A stretch of DNA of 64,000 nt from SSF14 sp037045585 (GTDB taxonomy: Bacteria > Actinomycetota > Acidimicrobiia > Acidimicrobiales > Microtrichaceae), in assembly GCA_037045585.1 (NCBI GenBank), contig JBAOIR010000065.1, positions 62,001-126,000 on the forward strand. Direction: 5' to 3'. Below the pieces are notes generated by a model that saw only the letters and a list, made by a program, of their open reading frames with translations, made no database searches and had not been told where the DNA came from. Numbering within the stretch: the first letter of the stretch is position 1; the number at the start of each line of letters is the position of its first letter. This document shows positions 53,924 to 63,071 of this stretch, one piece after another. The translations under genes were made by a program, and so were the position numbers.

Positions 53924-56393
53924 ATGCATCGCCTTCTCCCGTCTCGCCGCGCCGGCTCCCTTCTCCGTGCAGGACTCGGTGCGGCCCTCGTCGCCGTCGG
54001 GTTGTCCGTCGTCCCGCTGCCGACGGTCACCTCGGTCGCCGACTACCGCGTCGATCCGCGAACCGCTCCGCTTCGAGCCCATGGCCGCGGTCCAGGAAGC
54101 GCCGTCCACCGACGGCGAGGTCGTCTCGCAGGTCGCCGAGGTCGAGCCGTTCGTGACGATCGGCGTCGCGCTCCCCGAGGCGCCGACGTCGCCGGTCTCG
54201 GTCCGCTGGCGCGATGACGTGGGCTGGTCCGACTGGCACGAGCTCGAAGTCGAGGTCGACAAGGGGCCGGACCGGTCCACCGACGAAGGGGCGAAGGCCG
54301 CCCAGCACCGCAACGGGGTCGTGACCGAGCCGCTGTGGATCGGCAATGCCGACGCCTACCAGGTGCGTCTCCCCGAGGAGGCGGTGGATCCGGCAGCCGA
54401 CACGTCGACGACCACAACGAGCGCTCCCATCGACGGAGCGGGGCCCGAGGTCGTCGTCGTGCGGCCCGACGGCCAGCGGCTGGAGGTGGAGTCCGACAGC
54501 GTGCCCGCCGGGGCTCAGAGCGTCGGCCAACCCGCCATTCGCACCCGCGGCGAGTGGGGCGCCCGGGCACCGTCCAACTCGGTCGGCACCGCGTCGTCCC
54601 TCAAGCTCGCCGTAGTGCACCACTCGGCGACCGGCAACGACTACTCGCCGGCCGACGTGCCCGGCATCATCCGCTCGATCCAGGCATTCCACATCGACGG
54701 CAACGGCTGGTCCGACATCGGGTACAACTTCATCGTCGACAAGTTCGGTGGCATGTGGGAAGGCCGCGACGGCAGCCTGCTTCGCAACAGCATCGGCGCC
54801 CACGCCGAGGGCTTCAACACGGGCTCGGTCGGTGTGATGGCCCTCGGCAACTACACCGCCGGTGCCCCGGGCGCGGCCCAGGTCACCAATATCGCCGACG
54901 TCATCGCCTGGAAGTTCGCGAACGCCGGCATCGACCCCGACACCCGCGTCGACTTCACCTCGGGCGGCAGCTCGACCGTCCCCGCCGGCCAGGTCGTGAA
55001 CCTTCCCCGCGTCGTCGGCCACCGCGACGTGGGCTCGACCGACTGCCCGGGGTCCAACCTGTACGCACAGCTGTCCTCACGCATCCGTCCGATCCTCCCG
55101 GCGCTGGTCGCCGGCAAGGCGTCGCCCGTCGGCATCGTCGACGTGCTGGCCGGGGGTCCGCGGTCGGTGGTCCTGTCGGGTTGGACGTTCGATCCACTCG
55201 AGACCGATCCCATCGAGGTGCACGTGTACGTCGACGGCGTCGGCCGCAACCTCGGCCCGACCCCATACGAGCGGCCGGACCTTGCGACGGCCTACCCCGG
55301 GGTCGGCACCAGGCATGGCTTCGCGGCGAACATCGGCGGTCTCTCGCCGGGAAGCCACAGCGTGTGCGTGTTCGGCATCAATACCGGACCGGGCTCCAAC
55401 ACGTTGCTGTCGTGCCGCGATGTCGTGGTGCAGACGGGTGATCCTGTGGGCAACCTCGACAGTGTCTGGGCCGGCCCTGACGGCACAGTTGCCGTGAGTG
55501 GTTGGGCGCTCGATCCTGACCAGGGCGCGGGGATCGAGATCCACGCCTACGTCGACGGGCGGGGCACGAACCTCGGCCCCGCAGCGAACTACCGACCTGA
55601 CATCGCCGGTGCGTTCCCCGGCTACGGCGGGTCGCACGGGTTCTCGTGGGTCACATCAGGTCTCGGCGCCGGACGCCATGACGTGTGCGTGTTCGCCATC
55701 AACGTCGGAGCCGGGTCCAACAACCTCCTGGGATGCCGCACGGTCGTGGCGCCCGGCGGTGCCCCGGTCGGTGTGCTCGACGCCGCGGTCGGTGGTCCCG
55801 ACGGGGCACTGGCGCTGTGGGGTTGGACGCTCGATCCCGACACCGTGGGTCCGACCGAGGTCCATGTCTACGTCGACGGCGCGGGCGTCAACCTCGGCCG
55901 CGCGTCGGGCGATCGCCCTGACATCGCGGGAGCGTTCCCCGGCTATGGCTCGCGCCACGGGTACTCGTGGACGACGACGGGACTGGCGCCGGGCCGCCAT
56001 CAGGTCTGCGCGTTCGCCATCGACACTGGCGGCGGTCCCAACACGTTGCTCCGCTGCACCGACGCGACCGTCCCCGGCGGTTCGCCGGTCGGGTCGATCG
56101 ACGCGATCTCCGGGGCCGGCGGCCGGGTCGGTGTGGTCGGCTGGACGATCGACCCGGACACGTCCGCATCGATCGAAGCGCACGTCTACATCGATGGTGT
56201 TGGCTACAACACCGGACCTGCGGCGCAGTACCGCCCCGATGTCGCGGCGGTGGCTCCGGGCTACGGCGCCGCTCACGGCATCTCGTGGATGTCGCCGGCG
56301 CTCGCACCGGGCAACCACTCGGTTTGTGTGTTCGGTATCAACCGCGGTGCCGGTGGCAACACGCTCTTGACCTGCCGGACGGTCGCCGTCTGA
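53924..56393 (+). pseudogene. Secreted PGRP-type amidase with four C-terminal repeats, frameshifted near 54058
   Basis: The first 45 codons give a signal peptide (LLRAGLGAALVAVGLSVVPL). After a one-base frame change near 54058 the protein continues for about 775 residues. A PGRP/amidase_2 domain (nt 54540-55080) follows a short beta domain; zinc ligands are in AVVHHSATGNDYS, WEGRDGSLLRNSIGAHAEG and GHRDVGSTDCPG (His, His, Cys). Four repeats of about 105 residues fill nt 55123-56391, each with P-V-G-x-x-D, G-W-x-x-D-P, V-H-V-Y-V-D-G, P-G-Y-G-x-x-H-G and V-C-V-F-A-I-N. It probably cleaves or binds peptidoglycan, with repeats anchoring it to wall polymers. Confidence 0.82.
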
Positions 56394-56414
56394 CCGTTCC
56401 CGAGCGCTGGTCGG

Positions 56415-56440
56415 AGCCCGGTCCCGCCATGGTCCGGGCT
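56415..56440 (+). terminator. Weak hairpin after the amidase gene
   Basis: AGCCCGG (56415-56421) pairs with CCGGGCT (56434-56440) around a 12-nt loop, 21 nt after the stop. It has a short stem and no U tract. Confidence 0.35.
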
Positions 56441-56478
56441 GCGTCTCGACACTGGATCGCTGCTAGACAGACACCACT

Positions 56479-57588
56479 GTGAAGGGCCTCATTCTCTCCG
56501 GCGGAGCGGGCACCCGCCTGCGACCGATCACCCACACCAGCGCCAAGCAGCTGGTGCCGGTGGCCAACAAGCCGATCCTGTTCTACGGCATCGAGGACAT
56601 GGTGGCCGCCGGAATCACCGAGATCGGCATCATCACCGGTGAGACCGGTCCCGAGGTGCGGGCGGCGGTGGGTGACGGCTCGGCGTTCGGAGCACACGTC
56701 ACCTACATTCCCCAGGACGAGCCGCTCGGGTTGGCGCACTGCGTCCTCATCGCCCGGGATTTCCTGGGCGACGACGACTTCGTCATGTACCTCGGCGACA
56801 ACATGCTGCAGCAGGGCCTGGTCGACTTCCTCGCCCGCTTCCATGCCGACCGTCAGGCGGCCAACGAGCTGACGTTGGGCGACGTCGGCTCCGAGCCTCC
56901 GGCCGCGCAGATCCTGCTCTGTCCGGTGCCGGATCCCCATCGTTTCGGGATCGCCGAGGTGGACGCCGACGGTCACGTCGTGCGATTGGTCGAGAAGCCC
57001 GAGGACCCGCCGTCGGATCTGGCGCTCGTCGGGGTGTACCTCTTCACCAAGCTCATCCACGAAGCGGTCGCGGCGATCGAGCCGTCGCCCCGTGGCGAGC
57101 TCGAGATCACCGACGCCATCCAGTGGTTGATCGAGAACGGGCATCGGGTCCGCCACGACCTGCTCGACGGCTGGTGGCTCGACACCGGCAAGAAGGACCC
57201 GCTGCTCGAATCGAACCGGCGGGTGCTCGAAGAGCTCGAGCAGCGCATCGACGGCGAGCTCGACGAGTCGAGCGAGATCGACGGACGCGTGGTGATCGAG
57301 GCCGGAGCGAAGCTCGTGAACAGCCACGTGCGCGGTCCCGCCATCATCGGCGCCGGCACCACCCTGACCAACAGCTACGTGGGGCCGTTCACCTCGGTCG
57401 CCGCCGGCTGCGCCATCAGCGATTCCGAGGTCGAGAACTCCGTGATCCTCGAACGTGCCCGCATCTCGGGCGTTCCCCGCCTCGTCGACTCGTTGATCGG
57501 TCGCGACACCCACGTGCACCGGACCGAGCAGCGCCCCAAGGCCACCCGCCTGATGATCGGCGACGACTGCTCCATCGACCTCGAATAG
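56479..57588 (+). CDS. rmlA: Glucose-1-phosphate thymidylyltransferase, long form
   Basis: The protein has 369 residues. The N-terminal nucleotidyltransferase has LILSGGAGTRLRPITHTSAK, PVANKPILFYGIEDM, YLGDNMLQQGL (metal Asp) and VRLVEKPEDPPSDLALVGVY. A C-terminal left-handed beta-helix (about 245-360, hexapeptide-like VIGAG, SVAAGCAISD) marks it as the StrD/long RmlA type used for secondary or surface sugars. It makes dTDP-glucose, the first step of dTDP-rhamnose synthesis. GTG start. The RmlC gene follows 19 bp later. Confidence 0.9.
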   Translation: MKGLILSGGAGTRLRPITHTSAKQLVPVANKPILFYGIEDMVAAGITEIGIITGETGPEVRAAVGDGSAFGAHVTYIPQDEPLGLAHCVLIARDFLGDDDFVMYLGDNMLQQGLVDFLARFHADRQAANELTLGDVGSEPPAAQILLCPVPDPHRFGIAEVDADGHVVRLVEKPEDPPSDLALVGVYLFTKLIHEAVAAIEPSPRGELEITDAIQWLIENGHRVRHDLLDGWWLDTGKKDPLLESNRRVLEELEQRIDGELDESSEIDGRVVIEAGAKLVNSHVRGPAIIGAGTTLTNSYVGPFTSVAAGCAISDSEVENSVILERARISGVPRLVDSLIGRDTHVHRTEQRPKATRLMIGDDCSIDLE

Positions 57589-57607
57589 CGAGACAGGTAG
57601 ATCTTCC

Positions 57608-58174
57608 ATGGCCACCATCACCGAATCCGACGTCATCGCCGGCGTGCAGATCGTCGAGCCGAAGAAGTTCGGCGACGAGCGCGGGTACTTCATCGAGAAC
57701 TACCGGCGCGAGTGGTTCCCCCAGGGTCGCGAGATGATCCAGGGCAACCGCGGCAACCGCATCGCCGGGTGCCTCGTGGGTCTGCACTACCACCTGCACC
57801 AGGCCGACTACTGGTACGTCCCGTTCGGGCATGCCCGCGTCGTCCTGCACGACCTCCGTCAGGGCTCGCCCACTGACGGCGCCACGCAGGTGCTCGACCT
57901 CGGCGAGGTCGACGGCGGCGAGAACAACCACCTCGGCATCTTCATCCCGCCCGGAGTCGCGGACGGCTTCGCCTCCCTGTCGGACATGGCGATCACCTAC
58001 CTCGTCGACGGTTACTACAACCCCGCCGACGAGAACGGCGTGGCGTGGAACGATCCTGCGGTCGACGCCGACTGGGGTCTCACCGACCCGATCCTGTCGG
58101 CTCGCGACCAGGCCAACCCGCTGCGCACCGAGCTGGACCCGATGTTCCAGCCGCACTACCAACTCCGACCCTAG
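57608..58174 (+). CDS. rmlC: dTDP-4-dehydrorhamnose 3,5-epimerase family protein
   Basis: The protein has 188 residues and is cupin-like. FGDERGYFIENYRREWFP matches the N-terminal signature; the catalytic His region is VGLHYHLHQADYWYVPFG, followed by VVLHDLRQGSPT and the Tyr region TYLVDGYYNPADENGVAWND. Compared with standard RmlC the R-G-x-H and the D-x-R segments are altered (V-G-L-H; L-H-D-L-R), so it is a divergent member and may act on another 4-keto sugar or epimerise one centre only. AGGTAGA precedes the ATG. It lies between rmlA and rmlB in a tight cluster. Confidence 0.82.
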   Translation: MATITESDVIAGVQIVEPKKFGDERGYFIENYRREWFPQGREMIQGNRGNRIAGCLVGLHYHLHQADYWYVPFGHARVVLHDLRQGSPTDGATQVLDLGEVDGGENNHLGIFIPPGVADGFASLSDMAITYLVDGYYNPADENGVAWNDPAVDADWGLTDPILSARDQANPLRTELDPMFQPHYQLRP

Positions 58175-58187
58175 GATCTCCCCAATC

Positions 58188-59156
58188 ATGAAGCTGTTCA
58201 TCACGGGCGGCGCCGGGTTCATCGGTTCGAACTTTGCGCGCCACATCCTCACCAACACCGACGACTCGGTGGTGGTCTTCGACGCCCTCACCTATGCCGG
58301 AAACCGCGAGAACCTCACCGATCTCGAGGACGACCCACGGTTCTCGTTCGTTCACGGCAACATCTGCGACCGCGACGCCGTCCGTGCTGCCATGGACGGG
58401 TGCGATCAGGTTGTGCACTTCGCGGCCGAGAGTCACGTCGATCGTTCGCTCCTCGACCCCGACGTCTTCGTCCGCACCAACTGCGACGGCACCAACGTCA
58501 TGTGCGACATCGCCACCCAGATCGGCGTCGAGCGCTTCCTCCACATCTCCACCGACGAGGTGTACGGCTCCATCGAGGAGGGCAGCTTCGTCGAGACCGA
58601 CGCGTTGCACCCGCGCTCGCCGTACTCGTCGGCGAAAGCAGGGTCCGACCTGATCGCCATGTCGTACCACGAAACCTACGACCTCCCCGTGGTCATCACC
58701 CGGTCGTCCAACCAGTTCGGGCCGTACCAGTTCCCCGAGAAGCTGATCCCGTTCTTCGTCACGACGCTGCTCGAAGGCGGCAAGGTGCCGCTCTACGGCG
58801 ACGGTCTCAACGTCCGCGACTGGTTGTTCGTGCTGGACAACTGCACCGGCGTCCAGACCGTGCTGCGCGACGGCAAGGTCGGCGAGGTCTACAACATCGG
58901 CGCCGGCAACGAGAAGACCAACCGTGAGATCACCGACACGATCCTTGCCGCCCTCGGCAAGGACGAGTCGAGCGTCGAGTACGTCGAGGATCGCAAGGGC
59001 CACGATCGCCGCTACTCGATCGCCACCGACAAGAGCGCAGCCCTCGGCTGGGCGCCGAGCCGAACCTTCGAGCAAGCGATCGACGACACGATCAAGTGGT
59101 ACGTCGACCACCGCGACTGGTGGGCACCGCTCCGCGAGCGGGTCAAGAACCGCTGA
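58188..59156 (+). CDS. rmlB: dTDP-glucose 4,6-dehydratase
   Basis: The protein has 322 residues. It contains LFITGGAGFIGSNFARHIL, VVHFAAESHVDRSLLDPDVF, ISTDEVYGSIEEGSF, YSSAKAGSDLIAMSYHETY (Tyr-Lys) and SSNQFGPYQFPEKLIPFFV, all characteristic of RmlB. It converts dTDP-glucose to dTDP-4-keto-6-deoxyglucose with bound NAD. ATG 58188 follows the rmlC stop by 13 bp; TAGGAT overlaps that stop but lies 10 nt from the ATG, so an internal promoter is only possible. Confidence 0.92.
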   Translation: MKLFITGGAGFIGSNFARHILTNTDDSVVVFDALTYAGNRENLTDLEDDPRFSFVHGNICDRDAVRAAMDGCDQVVHFAAESHVDRSLLDPDVFVRTNCDGTNVMCDIATQIGVERFLHISTDEVYGSIEEGSFVETDALHPRSPYSSAKAGSDLIAMSYHETYDLPVVITRSSNQFGPYQFPEKLIPFFVTTLLEGGKVPLYGDGLNVRDWLFVLDNCTGVQTVLRDGKVGEVYNIGAGNEKTNREITDTILAALGKDESSVEYVEDRKGHDRRYSIATDKSAALGWAPSRTFEQAIDDTIKWYVDHRDWWAPLRERVKNR

Positions 59157-59158
59157 TC

Positions 59159-60005
59159 ATGCGAATCCTGATCACCGGCGCCAACGGTCAGCTGGGCACC
59201 GAGCTCCAGCTGGCCCTCGCTGACGGCCACCACGAGGTCCTCGGCGTCGACCTGGATACGTGCGACATCACCGATCGCGACCAGATCCTCAGCGCGATCA
59301 CCGGGTGGTCACCCGACCTGATCCTCCACGGCGCTGCGTTCACGGCCGTCGACCTGTGCGAGGCGCAGCCCGACACCGCGTACGCCGTCAACTCGCTGGC
59401 CACTCGGTTCATCGCCGACGGCGCCCGTCGCGTCGGTGCGCACGTCGTCTACGTGTCCACCGACTACGTGTTCGACGGCACGAAGATCGGCCCGTACGTC
59501 GAGTGGGACACGCCGGCTCCCACGTCCGTGTATGGGAGCTCCAAGCTGGGTGGCGAGCTCGAGATCGACCCGTCGTGGACGATCGCCCGCACGTCGTGGG
59601 TCTGCAGCGCCCATGGCAACAACATGGTCAAGACCGTGTTGAAGGTCGCCGCCGAGCGTGACGAGCTCACGTTCGTCAGCGACCAGGTGGGCCACCCGAC
59701 GTTCGCATCCGACCTCGCTGCGAAGCTCATCCAGCTGGGGGTGGCCCGGGTGCCGGGCGTCCATCACGTCACCAACCAGGGTGCGGTCAGCTGGTACGAG
59801 TTCGTGCAGGACATCCTCGAGGCCGGTGGGCATTCGCGCGAACAAGGTGAAGCCCATCTCGACCGACACGTTCCTCGCCGGGCGTCCTGCTGACGCTCCG
59901 CCGATGGCGACGCGCCCGGCCAACTCGGTGCTCGACAACTTCGCGCTCCGTGCCAGCGGCCTGGGGGAGCTCCGCGACTACCGCGAGCCCCTCGCCGAGG
60001 TCGTC
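59159..60005 (+). pseudogene. rmlD: dTDP-4-dehydrorhamnose reductase, frameshifted near 59838
   Basis: ATG 59159 begins two bases after the rmlB stop. It encodes MRILITGANGQLGTELQLAL, HGAAFTAVDLCEAQPDTAY, VVYVSTDYVFDGTKIGPYVE, TSVYGSSKLGGELEI and VGHPTFASDLAAKLI, the full RmlD pattern. After a break in CGCGCG near 59838 the next frame supplies the expected C-terminus: NKVKPISTDTFLAG, RPANSVLDNFALRASGLGEL and DYREPLAEV. In that frame there is no stop: it runs directly into the next membrane protein. The end near 60005 is therefore approximate. RmlD reduces the 4-keto sugar to dTDP-L-rhamnose with NADPH. Confidence 0.82.
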
Positions 60006-60035
60006 CTGCTGGTAGAGCTGCCCGGTGCTGCGCTC

Positions 60036-61889
60036 GTGTGGGCGATCGACCCGTCGTTGCGGAGCCGCCCAATCCTCCTCGTCAGCGCGGCACCGCTGAT
60101 CACGATCGCGGCGAACTTCGCCGTCGCCCAGGCGATGGACCTCGTCGGCCTGTCGGTCATGCCGGGGGCACCGCTCGTCGTCGTCGCCGCTGCACTCGTC
60201 GGAGCCGTGGTCCGACGGTGGCGGACGGCCACCGAGCCCCGAGCGGATGCCCCGCCCGCGAGGTCATCCGCCGTCGACGGACACGGCAGCGCGATGGCGC
60301 TGCTGGGTCTTGCGATGGTCATCGGCCTGACCGTTTGGGGCGTCGGACTCAGGGGCCAACCCCATCAGCCGCCGAGCCGTGACGGTCTGTACCACGGGTT
60401 CTTCGTCGAACGGATCGTCGACACCGGCACCATCGACCCCGCCCGGGTGGTGGTCACCGATCCTGTGACCGAGACGCCTGCCGCCGGCTTCTATCCGCTG
60501 GCGCTCCACACGACCGTGGCGTCGATGCGGTCGTTGACGGGCGTCCCGATCGGCACGCTGCTGACGGTCACGGCGTTGCTCGCCGCCGCCGTGCTCCTTC
60601 CTGCCGGCCTGTTCGTGCTCGTACGTCGTCTGCTCCCGCACCGTCCGCTCGTCGCCGGATTCGCATCGTTGGCCGTGCCGCTGTTCGCGGTGTTCCCCTA
60701 CGAGCCCATGGACTGGAGTGGCATCGGCGTGATCGTGGGTATCGCCCTCGTGCCCGTCGCCGCCGTGCTGGTCCGCGATGCGGTCGACTGTCGCACCCGC
60801 TCCTCGGCGGTCCTGGCTGCCCTCGCCTGCTACTGCGTGATCGCCGTGCACACGTCGCAGGCGGCGCTCCTCGCCGTCGTGGTCGGCGTCCTCGAGGTCG
60901 GAGCGGCGCTCGCACGCTGGTCCTGGCCCGAGGTGCGGAGCCGGGCCAGGACGTTGGTGGCGATTGCCGCTGGAGCTCTGCTCCTGTACACCCCGGGGCT
61001 CCTCCTGCTCGGCACGGCATCGTCGGAACGCAGCGACTTCGGGGGCACGCCGGTACTCACCCTCGGCTCGGCGCTGGGAGCGCTCCTCACACTCACGACC
61101 GCGACGACGGCAAGCCAGTCGTTGCTGGTGGCGATCGCGTTCGGCGGTGTGCTCGTCGCCGCCCGTCGACGCGAGCTGGGCGCGTGGGGGGTGGTCGGTG
61201 TGGCGCTCGGGACGCTCTACCTCGCCACCGCGGTACCGACGGCGCCGTGGTCCGTGCTGCGACCGCTGACTCAGCCCTGGTACTACGCCATCAATCGGAC
61301 CGGGTACCACGCGCCCCTCGTGCTCGCGGTGTTCGTCGGGTGCGCTCTCGACGCCGTGGTCGCCGGCATCGGCTCGTTCCGGTGGCCCCGCTCCGGCTCG
61401 GCGGGCGTCGCCGTGGCGCTGGCCGGCGTCCTGGCGCTCGGCCTCGCCTACCTCCCCGACGACATCGACGTCGTCCGTCGGGCGTACTCGACCGACTCCC
61501 TCGTGACCCCCGACCTCGCCGCGGCGTTCGACTACCTCGACGGACACGTGGCCGACGGCGCAGTGGTCCTCAATGAGGAGCGCGACGGATCGGCGTGGAT
61601 GTACGCCGAGCGCGGCCTCTCACCGCTCGTCGGCGTGTACGCCTACGGTTCCGACGAGCAGAACGACGACCGCCTCTATCTGGTCAGCCACATCGCCGAC
61701 CTCGGATCCGACCCGCGGGTGTCCGCCTTGCTGGAGCGCTGGGCGGTAACCCACGTGCTGGTCCAGGAGCGCGGCTTCACCGACGAACCGCCCCGGCCAC
61801 AGGTCGAGGCACTCCGACGCAACCCCGGATTCCGCGAGGTCTTCAGCAGCGGAGGGTCACACGTGTTCGCCGTGTCCGACGGCTCGTAG
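60036..61889 (+). CDS. Polytopic membrane protein, DUF6541-like, start uncertain
   Basis: From GTG 60036 the protein has 617 residues with about twelve helices and an exposed C-terminal domain (from VLNEERDGSAWMYAERGLSP). DUF6541-type proteins are predicted GT-C-like membrane enzymes or flippases of surface glycan loci. A loop after helix 3, SRDGLYHGFFVERIVDTGTID, is the typical active-site-like loop. The residues coded before 60036 (VVLLVELPGAALV from about 60000) look like its true first helix, so a start or some sequence may be missing at the junction with rmlD. Ends at 61889. Confidence 0.7.
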   Translation: MWAIDPSLRSRPILLVSAAPLITIAANFAVAQAMDLVGLSVMPGAPLVVVAAALVGAVVRRWRTATEPRADAPPARSSAVDGHGSAMALLGLAMVIGLTVWGVGLRGQPHQPPSRDGLYHGFFVERIVDTGTIDPARVVVTDPVTETPAAGFYPLALHTTVASMRSLTGVPIGTLLTVTALLAAAVLLPAGLFVLVRRLLPHRPLVAGFASLAVPLFAVFPYEPMDWSGIGVIVGIALVPVAAVLVRDAVDCRTRSSAVLAALACYCVIAVHTSQAALLAVVVGVLEVGAALARWSWPEVRSRARTLVAIAAGALLLYTPGLLLLGTASSERSDFGGTPVLTLGSALGALLTLTTATTASQSLLVAIAFGGVLVAARRRELGAWGVVGVALGTLYLATAVPTAPWSVLRPLTQPWYYAINRTGYHAPLVLAVFVGCALDAVVAGIGSFRWPRSGSAGVAVALAGVLALGLAYLPDDIDVVRRAYSTDSLVTPDLAAAFDYLDGHVADGAVVLNEERDGSAWMYAERGLSPLVGVYAYGSDEQNDDRLYLVSHIADLGSDPRVSALLERWAVTHVLVQERGFTDEPPRPQVEALRRNPGFREVFSSGGSHVFAVSDGS

Positions 61890-61910
61890 CCCGTCGGGCG
61901 CAGTCGCCGG

Positions 61911-63071
61911 TCAGGTGGAACGTGAGGAGCGGACGGTGAGCTCGTGTTCGACGGCCCGGAGCGTCCGGTCACGGAACTGTTCGGGGGAGAACTGGTCCAG
62001 GTGCCGGGCGGCGAGCTCGAGTCGGTCGCGCTCAGCGGCCTCCGCCTCGGCCCCGCCGGCACGGACCGCCCGGACGGCGTGGATCTCTCCGGCGACGGCC
62101 CCCGAGAGCGCCGCCGCATCGCCGGCCGGAACGACGATCCCGCACGGTCCCGCCGTGTCGGGCAATGCGCCGGCGTCGGTCACGATCACCCGGCAGTGCG
62201 TTGCCAGCGCTTCGATCACGGGAACACAGAAGCCTTCGTGGTGCGACGCCGACACGAGGATGTCGGAGTGCCAGAGGAGTGTGGCGAGCTCCTCGTCGGG
62301 CGGGTCGGCCGCCACGTCGACCAGGTCGGTGAGGCCGGCCTCGGCGATCTGACGGTTGAGCGTCCGGAAGTACTCGGCGTCGGAGTTCGAGATGCTGCCG
62401 GCGAGCGTCAGACGGAGGTCGTGGCGCAGCTCGGGTTCGAGCTGAGCGATCGCTGCCACCAGCTCGGTGAGGCCCTTCGCCGGCACGAATCGGCCAACGC
62501 TGATCAGGCGTACCGGCCCGGTGATGGCGGCGGCAGTGGTCGAGGCCGGTCGGCCGCCGACCGCAGGAACCGCCGGTGCCATCGGCACCACCTGCTCGGG
62601 CAGGATCGTCGTGCGGGCGCACAGCACGTCGGTGTTGTGGGGGCTGTCGGACCAGACGGTGTCGGCCAATTCGGCGTTGACGAGTTGAACGAGTCCACGC
62701 TGGGCGAATCCGCGGGTCGCCCCGTTCAACAGCTCGGGTGGGGTGACGTTGTGGAAGTGCACCACCCTGCGGGCTCGCCGATGGGGGAGGGCGAGCGCGT
62801 CGAACAGGTCGTAGAAGATGCCGAAATGGAAGATCACGAGGTCGGCGGCGAGGTAGATCGGGTTGCGCAGCAGGTCCCACGCGTGGGGTGAGGTGGTCTC
62901 CCAATCGCCGGCGACGCTGTCACGGTGCTGCACGATGACGTCGACCCGGTAACCGGCGTCGACGAGCACCTGACGTTGTTGGCAGATGATGTTGGAGATC
63001 GCGTCGTTGCGAACCCGGATGCCGCTGACGATGACGACCCGACCCGGCTCTCCGTTCGATGCGCCGGTCAC
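61911..63071 (-). CDS. GT4 glycosyltransferase
   Basis: The protein has 386 residues in the GT-B fold. The N-domain has VIVSGIRVRNDAISNIICQQ and DLVIFHFGIFYDLFDALALP; the C-domain has LISVGRFVPAKGLTELVAAI, and the E-x7-E region reads SASHHEGFCVPVIEALATHC. It transfers a sugar from a nucleotide donor to a cell-surface glycan acceptor in the cytoplasm. GTG 63071 overlaps the stop of the upstream glycosyltransferase by 4 nt (GTGA), so they are coupled. It is convergent with the DUF6541-like gene, 21 bp apart. Confidence 0.87.
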   Translation of the reverse strand: MTGASNGEPGRVVIVSGIRVRNDAISNIICQQRQVLVDAGYRVDVIVQHRDSVAGDWETTSPHAWDLLRNPIYLAADLVIFHFGIFYDLFDALALPHRRARRVVHFHNVTPPELLNGATRGFAQRGLVQLVNAELADTVWSDSPHNTDVLCARTTILPEQVVPMAPAVPAVGGRPASTTAAAITGPVRLISVGRFVPAKGLTELVAAIAQLEPELRHDLRLTLAGSISNSDAEYFRTLNRQIAEAGLTDLVDVAADPPDEELATLLWHSDILVSASHHEGFCVPVIEALATHCRVIVTDAGALPDTAGPCGIVVPAGDAAALSGAVAGEIHAVRAVRAGGAEAEAAERDRLELAARHLDQFSPEQFRDRTLRAVEHELTVRSSRST

